A DNA stretch of 64,000 nt. Origin: Cyanobium sp. FACHB-13342 (GTDB lineage Bacteria > Cyanobacteriota > Cyanobacteriia > PCC-6307 > Cyanobiaceae). The notes under the pieces are model-generated. The model worked only from the letters and a program-made list of their open reading frames with translations, searched no databases and was not told the DNA's origin. This document shows, piece by piece, positions 8,674 to 17,274 of the stretch. Made by a program: the position numbers and the translations under genes. The DNA lies in assembly GCF_014697415.1 (NCBI RefSeq), contig NZ_JACJRT010000008.1, forward strand, positions 124,001-188,000, written 5' to 3'. Positions within the stretch are counted from its first letter, which is position 1, and every line of letters starts with the position of its first letter.

Positions 8674-9767
8674 TCTACGCGTGTGTGAGTGCCCATGGCT
8701 TCGGCCATGGCTCCCGCACCGCCGCCGTGCTCACCGCCCTGCATGGGCTGCATCCCGATTGGCGCCTGGTGGTGTCCACGGCCCTGCCGGTCAGTTTTCT
8801 GCGCACGGCCCTGGGTCCGGTGCCCTTCGAACACTGCTCCTGCCGCTGGGATGTGGGGGTGGTGCAGGCCGATGCCCTCGGGGCCGACGCCGCGGCCACC
8901 CTGGAGGCCTTGACGGCCCTGGAGACCCAGCTGCCGCAGCAGTGGGAGCGGGAGCAGGCCTGGCTGGAGGCCCAGGGCCAGCCGCTGTTGGTGCTGGGGG
9001 ATGTGCCACCGGCCGCCGCCGAGCTGGCCCGGCGTGTGGGGGCCCCGTTGGTCTGGCTGGCCAGCTTCGGCTGGGAGGCCATTTACGACCCGATGGGCCC
9101 AGCCTTCGCTGGCTGGGCTGGTCGCGCCCTGGCGGCCTACCGCGAGGGCGATCTGCTCCTGCACTGCCCGTTGGCGATGCCCATGGCCTGGGGAATCCCC
9201 GAGGTGGCGATCGGCCTCACCGTTGGTCAGCCCCGGCTCGATCCCGCCGATTTGGCCGAGCAGATGGGCCTGCCGCCCGAACGGCACCGCTGCGTGCTGA
9301 TCAGTTTTGGCGGTCTGGGCCTCGGGCTGGCCCCGGAACTCCTGCAGCGCTGGCCCGAGCACGTGTTCATCACAGCGGATCCCCAGCTGGCTGCAGCTCC
9401 CAATGCCCGCCTGTTGCCTGCCGGGGTGCGCCCCCTGGAGGTGATGGGGCTCTGCGACCGTCTGCTCACCAAGCCCGGCTACAGCTCCTTCTGCGAGGCC
9501 CTGGTGGCCGGGGTGGGGGTGCATCTGGTGCACCGGGAGGGCTTTGCCGAGGCCCCCGTGCTGGAGGCGGCCCTGGTGCGCCATGGCTGGCACCGACTGC
9601 TCAGCCAGGAGCAAGCCCTCCAGGGGGACTGGCAACTCGATCAGCCCCTTTTGGCGCCCCTGGGCCCGGCTCTCGAGGCCGATGGCAGCACCCAGGCCGC
9701 CCTGGCCATCGACGCTTTGCTTGGCTCCCAGGCCGGCCTGGGACCATTGACTGATCGGAATTCGTGA
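8667..9767 (+). CDS. Glycosyltransferase-like protein (GT-B fold)
   Basis: 366 aa from a GTG at 8667 overlapping the phosphatase gene. N-terminal 'CVSAHGFGHGSRTAAVL' and C-terminal 'LTKPGYSSFCEAL' with 'GVGVHLVHREGFAEA' resemble the acceptor loop and the nucleotide-sugar-binding loop of MurG/UGT-type GT-B enzymes. 'VLISFGGLGLGL' marks the start of the second Rossmann domain. No membrane segment. Donor and acceptor cannot be told from the sequence. Co-translation with the metallophosphatase suggests that the two act on the same sugar-phosphate or nucleotide-sugar metabolite, but this is inference. Confidence 0.75.
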   Translation: MLIYACVSAHGFGHGSRTAAVLTALHGLHPDWRLVVSTALPVSFLRTALGPVPFEHCSCRWDVGVVQADALGADAAATLEALTALETQLPQQWEREQAWLEAQGQPLLVLGDVPPAAAELARRVGAPLVWLASFGWEAIYDPMGPAFAGWAGRALAAYREGDLLLHCPLAMPMAWGIPEVAIGLTVGQPRLDPADLAEQMGLPPERHRCVLISFGGLGLGLAPELLQRWPEHVFITADPQLAAAPNARLLPAGVRPLEVMGLCDRLLTKPGYSSFCEALVAGVGVHLVHREGFAEAPVLEAALVRHGWHRLLSQEQALQGDWQLDQPLLAPLGPALEADGSTQAALAIDALLGSQAGLGPLTDRNS

Positions 9768-9987
9768 TCATTGCGCCCTAAGAGGTGCATTTTATGGCGC
9801 AGATTGGGCGCAGCACAGTGATCTGAACCATTAACGGTGATTGTTGATACTGGTGGACACCTGTGTGATTGGCACTATCACCATCGTGTTTCGGTGAATT
9901 GATAGGCAAATTGGCGCGATCGAATCTTTTCTTCCTTTTTCCAGATTCGGCCGCCTGCAGGCGGTCTGCCGTTTGATCCGCTCCGGT
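9768..9987. other. AT-richer spacer before the lysozyme-like gene; no gene seen
   Basis: 220 bp clearly richer in A+T than the surroundings, which is unusual for this window. It holds a short hairpin (CCGCC-TGCA-GGCGG, 9951-9964) near the end and several imperfect repeats of GGTGA/CACTATCACC type around 9835-9892. No open frame with family features was found on either strand. It probably carries the promoter of the following gene; no promoter box is clear enough to call. Confidence 0.4.
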
Positions 9988-10743
9988 ATGACCCCGCCCC
10001 GCATCCGTTTCCGATCCGGTTTGGCCCTCTCCTTGGGCGTTGCCGCTCTGGCTTGGCAGGCTCCGTCCGCCCAGGCCCAAGCCCTCGAGCTGGTGGGCTC
10101 GGGCGGCCATCCCCACACGGCGATGGCCCTGCCCCTGCCGCCGCCCCCCCCGCGGATCTTCGCCATCACCCCCGAGCGCCGGGCCCTGCTCAACACGATC
10201 CGCTACGCCGAGGGCACCTGGGCGGGCGGCGATGACATCGGTTACCGCATCATGTTTGGCGGTGGCCTGATGCCCTCCCTGGAGCGCCACCCCGACCGGG
10301 TGGTTCGCACGGCGCGCTATGCCAGCGCCGCCGCCGGGGCCTACCAGTTCATGCCCTTCACCTGGAATCTGGTAACGCGCTCCCTGGGGATTGCCGAGTT
10401 TGGCCCCCAGGTGCAAGACCAGGGCGCCATCTTCCTGATTCAGCGACGCGGGGCCCTCGCCCTGGCCGATCAGGGCAGCTTCACGCGCCAGCTCGCGGCC
10501 AAGCTCGCTCCCGAGTGGGCCAGCTTTCCCACCCTGGCGGGCCACAGCTACTACGGCCAGCCGGTGAAGCGCTTCCACGATCTCAAGCGCTTCTACGACG
10601 ACAACCTGGCCCGCCTGCGCGGCCAGCTTCCGGTGGCCGCCGCTGAACCGGCGAAACCGGCCTGCACCCCGGCCACCTCCCTGCGCTGTCAGCTCGAGAA
10701 CCTGGAGCGGCTGGGGCCGAAATCCCGCACCAGTTCCCTCTAG
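9988..10743 (+). CDS. Exported lysozyme-like muramidase (lambda endolysin/GH104-like)
   Basis: 251 aa from the ATG at 9988 (an in-frame TTG at 9973 is weaker). N-terminal signal peptide: basic 'RIRFRS', hydrophobic 'GLALSLGVAALAW', then 'APSAQAQA'. The catalytic domain has 'RRALLNTIRYAEGT' with putative catalytic Glu75, 'GYRIMFGG', and 'AAGAYQFMPFTW', the signature of phage-lambda-type lytic transglycosylases. It would cut peptidoglycan glycan strands in the periplasm. The C-terminal tail carries a Cys pair. No holin or phage genes lie nearby, so it looks like a resident cell-wall enzyme rather than a prophage piece. Confidence 0.82.
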   Translation: MTPPRIRFRSGLALSLGVAALAWQAPSAQAQALELVGSGGHPHTAMALPLPPPPPRIFAITPERRALLNTIRYAEGTWAGGDDIGYRIMFGGGLMPSLERHPDRVVRTARYASAAAGAYQFMPFTWNLVTRSLGIAEFGPQVQDQGAIFLIQRRGALALADQGSFTRQLAAKLAPEWASFPTLAGHSYYGQPVKRFHDLKRFYDDNLARLRGQLPVAAAEPAKPACTPATSLRCQLENLERLGPKSRTSSL

Positions 10744-10761
10744 GGCGAGAGAGGCTTGCCC

Positions 10762-11583
10762 TCAGCCCGTGCCGTCCTGGTCCCGGAGTCGCGCTTTCCC
10801 CACGGTGGCTCCGGCCACCAGGTAGGCGGCCAGGGCTGCTCCCAGGAAGGCCAGGCTGTTGCGGACCACCGGCAGCAGGTCACTGGTGCGGGTCAGAACC
10901 GGCCCGAGACCCAGGGCCCCGAACAGGATCAGCCACAGGGGTGAGAGCAGCAGCACCCAGGCCCACTCCACCTTGCGCCCCTCCTTGCGGGGATAGGCGG
11001 CAAAGCCCACCACCAGCCCCCCCAGCACGGAGGTGGAGAGGGTGAGCAGCCACTGCTCCTGGGGCAGCCCGGGAACCACCTGGCAGCCGCCGATCACCAG
11101 GCAGCCCTTGGCGGCATGGAGGGCGTCGAGGATGGCCGCATCCTCCCCGTTGTCGCGCACGTAGTACTGGTTGCCGTAGCGGGTTTGCAGCTCCACCCAG
11201 TAGGTGCGCGGCATCAGGGCAAACAGGGCCTCACCCACGTTGAAGTTGAGCAGGTTGCCGCCCCGCTCATCGGCGATCAGCAGCAGCGAGCGCTCATCCA
11301 GGTTCCAGAAGTCCTTCACCGCCAGGCCGGGGGTGCGGTCGTACTGGGTGAGCACCCGCAGCTTCCAGCCGCTGGTGTGCTCAAACTCCTCCAGCTCGGC
11401 CTCCAGCGCTTGCCGCTGGCTGTCGGTGAGGGCCTTGGCCAGGTCGATCACCGGCGTGGGGTGGTCGGGCAGCAGGTCGGGGTTGTCGTAGGCCAGGGCA
11501 GGGGCCGCGCCTCCACCCAGCCAGCAGCCCAACACCAGGACCATGGCCGCCATGGCCATCACGGCCTTTTGCACGCGACCCAT
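10762..11583 (-). CDS. TPM-domain protein, Psb32-like
   Basis: 273 aa. Signal peptide at the N-terminus (hydrophobic residues 8-28, 'ALA' before 'YDNPDLLPD'), then a TPM domain: 'PTPVIDLAKALTDSQRQALE', 'LEEFEHTSGWKLRVLTQYDR', 'SLLLIADERGGNLLNFNVG', ending near residue 165. The C-terminal part has three hydrophobic helices that would anchor it in the thylakoid or plasma membrane. In cyanobacteria and chloroplasts this family (Psb32/TLP18.3) is linked to photosystem II repair and protection. Convergent with the muramidase gene (18-bp gap) and divergent from the methyltransferase gene. Confidence 0.82.
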   Translation of the reverse strand: MGRVQKAVMAMAAMVLVLGCWLGGGAAPALAYDNPDLLPDHPTPVIDLAKALTDSQRQALEAELEEFEHTSGWKLRVLTQYDRTPGLAVKDFWNLDERSLLLIADERGGNLLNFNVGEALFALMPRTYWVELQTRYGNQYYVRDNGEDAAILDALHAAKGCLVIGGCQVVPGLPQEQWLLTLSTSVLGGLVVGFAAYPRKEGRKVEWAWVLLLSPLWLILFGALGLGPVLTRTSDLLPVVRNSLAFLGAALAAYLVAGATVGKARLRDQDGTG

Positions 11584-11630
11584 TCACCTGCCTCAGGGAA
11601 GATGCATTCTCCCTGAACAGCCATCCGAGC

Positions 11631-12815
11631 GTGAATCCGTGCCCCCGTGGCCCCGTGCCCGCCTGGCTGCTGCAGCGCCTTGAAGCCGCCGGCGGCACCG
11701 TGCCGTTCCGCACCTACATGGAGTGGGTGCTGCACGACCCCGACCAAGGCGCCTACGGGGCTGGCCGGCTGCGCATTGGCCCGGCGGGGGATTTCGCCAC
11801 CGCTCCGTCCCTCGGACCCGAGTTCGCCGCCCTGCTGGCCCCCCAGATCGCCGACTGGCTGGCGCAGCTGGCGGGGGTTCCCCTGGCCCTGGTGGAGACG
11901 GGGCCGGGCGAGGGCCACCTGGCCCTGCAGCTGGCCCAGGCCCTGGCGGCCGGTTGGCCCGATCTTGCGGCCTGCACGGAGCTGGTGCTGGTGGAGCCCA
12001 ACGCCGGCATGGCCGAGCGTCAGCAGGCGACCCTGCAGGGGTGTCCGATGCCCTGCCGCTGGGCCAGCTTCGCCGAGCTGGCGGCGGCGCCCGCGCGGGG
12101 CGTGGTGCTGGCCCATGAGGTGCTCGATGCCCTGGCGGTGGAGCGGATCGAATGGGACGGGGCGCTCTGGCGCCAGCAGGTGGTGGCGCTGCACGGGGAT
12201 CCGGCCGCCGGGCCCTCGCTGCGGCTGGAACCCGGCGCGCCCCTAGAGCCTGGAGCGGCCGCCCAACTCGAAGCCCTGGGCCTCCTGCCCCCCACGCCCC
12301 AGCGCCCGCCCGGCTGGTGCACCGAACTCCATCCCGGCCTGGCCCCCTGGCTGGCGGGTGCTGCTGCGGCCCTGGAGGCGGGCCCCTTGCTGGTGATCGA
12401 CTACGCCCTGGAGGCCTGGCGCTACTACGCGCCCCAGCGCTCCGCCGGCACCCTGATGGCCTACCGGAGCCAGGAGGCCAGCAGCGATCCGTTGCAGGAG
12501 CCGGGCCGCTGGGACCTCACGGCCCACCTCTGCCTTGAAAGCCTGTTGGAGGCGGGCCGGGCCAGCGGCTGGCAGCTGCTGGGCCAGGCCCGCCAGGGGG
12601 AGGCCCTGCTGGCCCTGGGCCTGGCGGAGCGCCTGCATGGGTTGCAGCGGGGCAGCACCGCCGATCTCGGTGCCCTGCTGGCCCGGCGTGAGGCCCTGCT
12701 GCGCTTGGTGGACCCCCACGCCCTTGGCGACTTCCGCTGGGTGGCCTTGGCCCGGGGGATGGCGGAGGAGGCGCCCCGCTTCAGCCGGGAGCCCCAGCCG
12801 TCAGCCACTGGCTGA
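11631..12815 (+). CDS. SAM-dependent methyltransferase, MidA/NDUFAF7 family
   Basis: 394 aa from a GTG at 11631. Family features: 'FRTYMEWVLHDPDQGAYGAG' near residue 25, 'GDFATAPSLGPEFAALLAPQ', the SAM-binding 'VETGPGEGHLALQ', 'LVEPNAGMAERQ', 'LAHEVLDAL' and 'LLVIDYALE'. In mitochondria NDUFAF7 methylates an arginine of a complex I subunit. The cyanobacterial target may be the NDH-1 complex, but this is not shown. The last 35 bp overlap the 3' end of the convergent reductase gene. Confidence 0.85.
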   Translation: MNPCPRGPVPAWLLQRLEAAGGTVPFRTYMEWVLHDPDQGAYGAGRLRIGPAGDFATAPSLGPEFAALLAPQIADWLAQLAGVPLALVETGPGEGHLALQLAQALAAGWPDLAACTELVLVEPNAGMAERQQATLQGCPMPCRWASFAELAAAPARGVVLAHEVLDALAVERIEWDGALWRQQVVALHGDPAAGPSLRLEPGAPLEPGAAAQLEALGLLPPTPQRPPGWCTELHPGLAPWLAGAAAALEAGPLLVIDYALEAWRYYAPQRSAGTLMAYRSQEASSDPLQEPGRWDLTAHLCLESLLEAGRASGWQLLGQARQGEALLALGLAERLHGLQRGSTADLGALLARREALLRLVDPHALGDFRWVALARGMAEEAPRFSREPQPSATG

Positions 12816-13473
12816 GGGGTTGGGGCTCCTGCTCCGGGCTGCTGGTGATTTCGATGATCCGGCCGATGCTGGCTGGGCTGGCCAGGGCCTCCAGGCACAC
12901 CTGGGCCACCAGACGCCGCGGAATGCTGTCCCGTTCCTGCTGATCGGGCCCGCTGAACACCACGCCCTCACGGTCCGTGCGGCTGTCGTCTTCGCTGAGG
13001 CCCCCGGGGCGGATCACGGTCCAGTCGAGGCCGCTCTGCTCCAGCAAGCGCTCGCCCAGGCGCTTCCACACCAGGATCAGACCGAAGAGGTTGAGCGGGT
13101 GCTGCCAGCGACCGGCACAGAGGGAGCTGACCAGCACCACCCGCCGCAGCCCCACGGCCTGGCAGGCCCGGATCTGATCCCGCACGCCGAAGGCGTCCAC
13201 CTTGAGGGGCCCCGCCAGATCCACCGACGGGCGAGCCCCGGTGGCGATCACCAGCGCGTCACAGCCGCTCAAGGCCCCGTGCAGGGCCTCGGTCTGCCCC
13301 AGCTCCAGCCGCAGCACCGCCAGCCGCCCCTGCCGTTCGGCCTCGGCCAGGGCAGCCGGCAGCACCGAGCCGGGTCGCACGATCGCCCGCACCTCAAGGC
13401 CCTGCCGCAGGGCCCCATCCACCACCCGCCAACCCGTCTTGCCGGAGGCACCGGTCACGGCCACCACGGTCAT
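12781..13473 (-). CDS. NAD(P)-binding NmrA/SDR-like reductase
   Basis: 230 aa from the ATG at 13473 ('MTVVAVTGASG'); ATGs at 13482 and 13500 are alternatives. The Rossmann glycine motif 'VTGASGKTG' lies at the N-terminus and is followed by 'VRAIVRPG', 'CDALVIATGARP', 'VVLVSSLCAG' and 'DWTVIRPGGLSED', as in atypical SDR proteins of the NmrA/HSCARG or Ycf39/Tic62 type. The catalytic YxxxK is not obvious, so it may be a nucleotide sensor or assembly factor rather than an enzyme. Convergent overlap with the methyltransferase gene. Confidence 0.8.
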   Translation of the reverse strand: MTVVAVTGASGKTGWRVVDGALRQGLEVRAIVRPGSVLPAALAEAERQGRLAVLRLELGQTEALHGALSGCDALVIATGARPSVDLAGPLKVDAFGVRDQIRACQAVGLRRVVLVSSLCAGRWQHPLNLFGLILVWKRLGERLLEQSGLDWTVIRPGGLSEDDSRTDREGVVFSGPDQQERDSIPRRLVAQVCLEALASPASIGRIIEITSSPEQEPQPLSQWLTAGAPG

Positions 13474-13550
13474 GGTTCCCATCCACTCGCTGTCGCCCAT
13501 GCTGGCCCGCAGCCGCTAGAACCGCGGCCTGCACCTTGTCTGGAGTTGCC

Positions 13551-13844
13551 ATGACCACCGAAGCCCGTTGGAACGGCACAACGATCGCCAGCAGCGACGC
13601 CATCGTGACCGTGGAGGGCAACGCCTACTTCCCGCCGGAGGCCCTGGTGGAGGGTTGCTTCCGCCCCTCCAGCCACCGCACGGTGTGCGGCTGGAAAGGG
13701 GAAGCCCACTACTACGACGTGGTGGTGGACGGCCAGGTGAATGCCAATGCCGCCTGGTTCTATCCAGAGCCCAAAGAGGCCGCCGCCGAGATCAAGGGGC
13801 GGGTGGCCTTCTGGAAAGGGGTGCAGGTGTCGAGCGCCGCCTGA
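13551..13844 (+). CDS. DUF427 domain protein
   Basis: 97 aa from the ATG at 13551. The sequence has the DUF427 beta-barrel features 'ARWNGTTIASSD', 'VTVEGNAYFPPEAL', 'TVCGWKGEAHYYDVVVDG', 'AAWFYPEPKEAA' and 'GRVAFWKGVQV'. Small cytosolic proteins of this family are widespread, and their biochemical role is unclear. It stands 10 bp upstream of the ABC ATPase and may be co-transcribed with it. Confidence 0.88.
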   Translation: MTTEARWNGTTIASSDAIVTVEGNAYFPPEALVEGCFRPSSHRTVCGWKGEAHYYDVVVDGQVNANAAWFYPEPKEAAAEIKGRVAFWKGVQVSSAA

Positions 13845-13854
13845 GGGGCGCCCC

Positions 13855-14835
13855 GTGAGCACCATCCGCGCCCGGGATCTGGCCAAGACCTACCGCATCA
13901 GTGAGAAGCAGCCCGGCCTGGCCGGCACCCTGCGCCACCTGGTGAACCGCCGCCATCGCGACGTGGTGGCGGTGGACCGGATCAGCTTCTCCATCGAGGC
14001 GGGCGAGATCGTGGGGTTCCTGGGGCCCAACGGGGCCGGCAAGACCACCACCCTCAAGATGCTCACGGGCCTGATCCATCCCAGCGCCGGCGAGCTGGAG
14101 GTGGCGGGTCACCAGCCCTGGCGGCGTCAGGCGGCGTTCCTGCGCCAGATCACCCTGGTGATGGGCAACCGCCAGCAGCTGATCTGGGACCTGCCGGCCC
14201 TCGATTCCCTGCGGGTCAATGCCGCCGTCTACGGCATCGACGAGCGCGAAGCCCAGCGGCGGATCGGCGAGCTGGCCGAGATGCTGGAGCTGGGCCCGGA
14301 GCTGCAGCGTCCCCTGCGCAAGCTCTCGCTGGGCCAGCGCATGAAGGCCGAGCTGCTGGCCGCCCTGCTGCACCGGCCGGCGGTTCTGTTTCTCGATGAG
14401 CCCACCCTGGGGCTGGATGTGAATGCCCAGGCGCGGGTGCGCGATTTCCTGGCCGACTACAACCGCCGCACCGGCGCCACCGTGCTGCTCACCAGCCACG
14501 ACATGGGCGACATCACCGCCCTGTGCCCGCGGGTGATGCTGATCCACCAGGGGCAGCTCTTCCACGACGGCTCCCTGGCCCAGCTCACCCAGCGGCTGGC
14601 CCCCTGCCGCCAGGTGCGGCTGGAGCTGGCCCACCTCCATCCCCCGGAGGCCTTTGCCGGCTACGGCGCGATCGAATCCCACCAGGGTCACCAGGTGCGC
14701 CTGCTGGTGCCCCGCGCCCTGCTCACTGAACGGGTGGCGGCCCTGCTGGAGCAGTTCGCTGTGGTGGATCTGGAGGTGAGTGACCCGCCGATCGAGGAGC
14801 TGATCGGGGGCCTGTTTCGGCAGGGGGGCCTATGA
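13855..14835 (+). CDS. ABC transporter ATP-binding protein of an ABC-2 type exporter
   Basis: 326 aa from a GTG at 13855, just after the DUF427 stop. Walker A 'GPNGAGKTTT' about residue 58, Q-loop region 'VMGNRQQLIWDL', signature 'LSLGQRMKAELL', Walker B 'AVLFLDEPTLGLD', and switch 'LTSHDMGD'. The N-terminal 'AKTYRISEKQPG' and the size match the subfamily that pairs with DUF990-like ABC-2 permeases; two such permeases follow at 15599 and 16400. Together they would export an unknown substrate across the plasma membrane. An opposite-strand phosphatase gene separates the ATPase from the permeases. Confidence 0.93.
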   Translation: MSTIRARDLAKTYRISEKQPGLAGTLRHLVNRRHRDVVAVDRISFSIEAGEIVGFLGPNGAGKTTTLKMLTGLIHPSAGELEVAGHQPWRRQAAFLRQITLVMGNRQQLIWDLPALDSLRVNAAVYGIDEREAQRRIGELAEMLELGPELQRPLRKLSLGQRMKAELLAALLHRPAVLFLDEPTLGLDVNAQARVRDFLADYNRRTGATVLLTSHDMGDITALCPRVMLIHQGQLFHDGSLAQLTQRLAPCRQVRLELAHLHPPEAFAGYGAIESHQGHQVRLLVPRALLTERVAALLEQFAVVDLEVSDPPIEELIGGLFRQGGL

Positions 14836-14843
14836 GCGCAGCG

Positions 14844-15479
14844 TCAGCGCCCCGTGGCGCAGCGTTGGGAGTCCATGGTCGCCTGAGAGAGCAGGGTGAC
14901 CTGGGGAGCGCCTCCCGCCTCGGGGTAGCGCAGCAGCCAGAGGCTGTCGAAATCAGCGTCGTCGATGCGCCCCATCCCCTCCCAGCCCAGGCCCCGCGCC
15001 AGTTCCGGCAGATGGCGATGCTCCCAGGCGATCACCAGCAGGGCACCACCGTTGGCAGGATCAGCCAGCAGCTGACGCCCATCGGCTTCGGAGCCAGACT
15101 CCGCATCGCTGTACACCCGGATGGTGGCTCCGGTGGCCACGGCCAGCGGCACCAGGGTCTGGTAGCTGCGGGCGTTCTTGCCGGTTACCGGATCGAACCG
15201 GTAACTGGCCAGGCGCAGCCGCCTGCCTCGTACAAAGCAGGCAGGAATGATCTCCGCCAGGTGCTGCGCCTGCAGCCAGCCCCTGGCGGAGAGATTGGTG
15301 TTGAGCGTCATGCCGTTGGCCCGCTCAGCGGGTTTGTGGCCATGGCGCAGCAGCAGCACCTCCGCCGGCCGGGCCTGGGCCGCTCCGAGCTGCAGCAACG
15401 AAACCAGCAGACCCGCCAGAGCGCAGTTGTCAAGGCGGATGCGGCGGCGGGAGTCGCCCTGGCGAAACAATGCAGCCAT
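14844..15479 (-). CDS. Exported histidine phosphatase family protein
   Basis: 211 aa from the ATG at 15479. Hydrophobic N-terminus ('NCALAGLLVSLLQLGAAQA') indicates a signal peptide. The phosphohistidine motif 'LLLRHGHKP' follows directly and the second catalytic His lies in 'VIAWEHRHLPEL', so the branch is phosphoglycerate-mutase-like/acid phosphatase. 'LSARGWLQAQHLAEII' is also typical. Substrate unknown. It lies on the opposite strand between the ATPase and permease genes of one ABC exporter, with only 8 bp to the ATPase, so it interrupts that operon. Confidence 0.8.
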   Translation of the reverse strand: MAALFRQGDSRRRIRLDNCALAGLLVSLLQLGAAQARPAEVLLLRHGHKPAERANGMTLNTNLSARGWLQAQHLAEIIPACFVRGRRLRLASYRFDPVTGKNARSYQTLVPLAVATGATIRVYSDAESGSEADGRQLLADPANGGALLVIAWEHRHLPELARGLGWEGMGRIDDADFDSLWLLRYPEAGGAPQVTLLSQATMDSQRCATGR

Positions 15480-15598
15480 CGACCGGCAGCGAACCTCTGT
15501 GATTGTCTCCACGGGGAAACCCCTTTGTCAGGTCGGTGCATCGGTCGCCTGCAGCCGGAGGACGCCGGAGCACGGACTGCTGTCGCCACGATGACGGT

Positions 15599-16396
15599 AT
15601 GAGCAGTCGACGTCGGGGAGCACGCATCGCCTGGGCCCTGCTGGGCAGCCAGTACGCGCTGATGCTCGAATACCGGGCCGAGATCGCCCTGTGGGCCCTG
15701 TCTGGGGTGCTGCCCCTGATCATGCTGGGCGTGTGGAGTGGCTCGGGCGCCGGCGCGGCGGCCGGTCTGACGCCCCAGCAGCTCAGCCACTACTTCCTGG
15801 CGGCCTTTGTGGTGCGCCAGTTCACGGTGGTGTGGCTGATCCACGTGTTTGAGGAGGACGCCCTCCAGGGCCGGCTGTCGCCCCTCCTGCTCCAGCCCCT
15901 CTCGCCCCTGTGGCGCTACCTGGCGGCCCACTTCAGTGAGCAGGCCACCCGGGTGCCCTTCGTGCTGCTGATGCTGGTGGTGGTGGGGCTGGCGGCACCG
16001 GGGGTGCTGTGGTGGCCCTCGCCGGGAGCCCTGCTGCTCGGAGCTCTGGCGATCCTGGCGGCCTTCCTGCTGCGCTTTCTGCTGCAGGTGATCGTCACCA
16101 CCCTGTGCTTCTGGAGTGAGCGGGCGGCGGCCCTCGACCGCCTGCTCTTGATCCCCTACCTCTTCCTCTCCGGTCTGGTGGCCCCCCTGGACACCTTCCC
16201 GCCCGCGGTGCGGCGGCTGGCCCTGGCCACTCCCTTCCCCTGGATGGTGGATTTTCCGGCCCGGCTGCTGGCCGGTGAACCCGTGAATGCGGCCCTGGGA
16301 TTTGGGGCCATCGCGGCCTGGTGCCTGCTGTTGTGGCCGATCGCGCACCTGCTGTGGCGGGCCGGCCTGCGCCGCTACTCGGCGATGGGGGCCTGA
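15599..16396 (+). CDS. ABC-2 type transporter permease 1
   Basis: 265 aa from the ATG at 15599. About six hydrophobic helices, for example 'IALWALSGVLPLIMLGVW', 'YFLAAFVVRQFTVVWLI', 'FVLLMLVVVGLAAPGVLWW' and 'CLLLWPIAHLLWRAGL'. The pattern 'PLLLQPLSPLWRYLAAHF' and the final 'YSAMGA' are characteristic of the DUF990/ABC-2 family. It is separated by 3 bp from the second permease and would form a heterodimeric channel with it, energised by the ATPase at 13855. Confidence 0.87.
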   Translation: MSSRRRGARIAWALLGSQYALMLEYRAEIALWALSGVLPLIMLGVWSGSGAGAAAGLTPQQLSHYFLAAFVVRQFTVVWLIHVFEEDALQGRLSPLLLQPLSPLWRYLAAHFSEQATRVPFVLLMLVVVGLAAPGVLWWPSPGALLLGALAILAAFLLRFLLQVIVTTLCFWSERAAALDRLLLIPYLFLSGLVAPLDTFPPAVRRLALATPFPWMVDFPARLLAGEPVNAALGFGAIAAWCLLLWPIAHLLWRAGLRRYSAMGA

Positions 16397-16399
16397 CCC

Positions 16400-17227
16400 A
16401 TGCGCCTGCCCCTGATCCGCGACATCCGCCGCTATGCCCGCAGCCTGCGCTGGTTCTGGGGCACCTCCCTTGCGGCCGAGCTGGAGTACCCGCTCAACGC
16501 GGCCATCGAGCTGGTGTCGGTGCTGGGCAATCTGGCCGGCAGCCTGTTCGTGCTGCGGTTGCTGTTTGCCGGTGGGCTGAGCCTGGGGGGCTGGAGCTGG
16601 AGTGGGGCCCTGGTGGTGCTCGGGCTCTACACCCTGCTGGATGGCTTCACCACCTGCCTGCTGCAGCCCAACCTCAGCCGCATCGTCAACCACGTCCAAA
16701 CCGGCACCCTCGACTACGTGCTGCTCAAGCCGATCGACAGCCAGTTCTGGCTCTCGGCCCGCACCGTGTCGCCTTGGGGACTGCCGGCGATGGCGGCGGG
16801 CCTGGGGCTGATCGGCTGGGCCCTGGCCCAGGCCGGCCCGGGGGCTGGCCCAGGCCTGCTCGCGCCGGGGGCCGTGCTGCTGCCCCTGGCGCTGCTGCTC
16901 GCCGCCCTGGTGATTCTCTACAGCCTCTGGTTTGTGCTGGCGGCCCTGAGCATCTGGTTTGTGAAGGTGTGGAATGCCACCGAGGTGTTGCGCTACACCC
17001 TGGTGGCTGGGCGCTATCCCATCAGTGCCTACCCGCCGGCACTGCGTCTGCTGTTCACCTTCGTGTTACCGGTGGCGTTCCTCACCACCGTGCCGGCCGA
17101 GGCCCTGCTGGGGCGGGGGTCTGCCCTGTGGGCCGTCGGGTCGCTACTGGTGGCAGTGCTGTGCCTGGCGGGCAGCCGCCTGCTGTGGCGCTTTGCCCAG
17201 CGGTTTTACACCTCGGCGTCCAGCTGA
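16400..17227 (+). CDS. ABC-2 type transporter permease 2 (DUF990-like)
   Basis: 275 aa from the ATG at 16400. Six membrane segments and the family phrases 'LQPNLSRIVNHVQTGTLDYVLLKPIDSQFWLS', split here by a short loop, and 'VWNATEVLRYTLVAGRYPISAYP'. It follows permease 1 with a 3-bp gap, so the two are co-translated. Known family members are exporters of largely unknown substrates. No hint of the cargo is given by the neighbours, a Rieske oxygenase and a phosphatase. Confidence 0.87.
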   Translation: MRLPLIRDIRRYARSLRWFWGTSLAAELEYPLNAAIELVSVLGNLAGSLFVLRLLFAGGLSLGGWSWSGALVVLGLYTLLDGFTTCLLQPNLSRIVNHVQTGTLDYVLLKPIDSQFWLSARTVSPWGLPAMAAGLGLIGWALAQAGPGAGPGLLAPGAVLLPLALLLAALVILYSLWFVLAALSIWFVKVWNATEVLRYTLVAGRYPISAYPPALRLLFTFVLPVAFLTTVPAEALLGRGSALWAVGSLLVAVLCLAGSRLLWRFAQRFYTSASS

Positions 17228-17274
17228 GCCGCGCCATCATCCAGCCATCCTTCCTGCCCACCGGCGGTCCGTCC

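Noticed and set aside
9988-10743. Prophage endolysin
   Set aside because: It has its own signal peptide and no phage genes around it, so a resident cell-wall enzyme is more likely.
15308-16699. 463-codon frame opposite the ABC permeases
   Set aside because: Gln/His/Gly-rich antisense frame covering parts of three genes; not a plausible protein.
16321-17274. Long in-frame extension upstream of the Rieske oxygenase
   Set aside because: It is the out-of-frame shadow of permease 2; the family N-terminus begins at the ATG at 17275.
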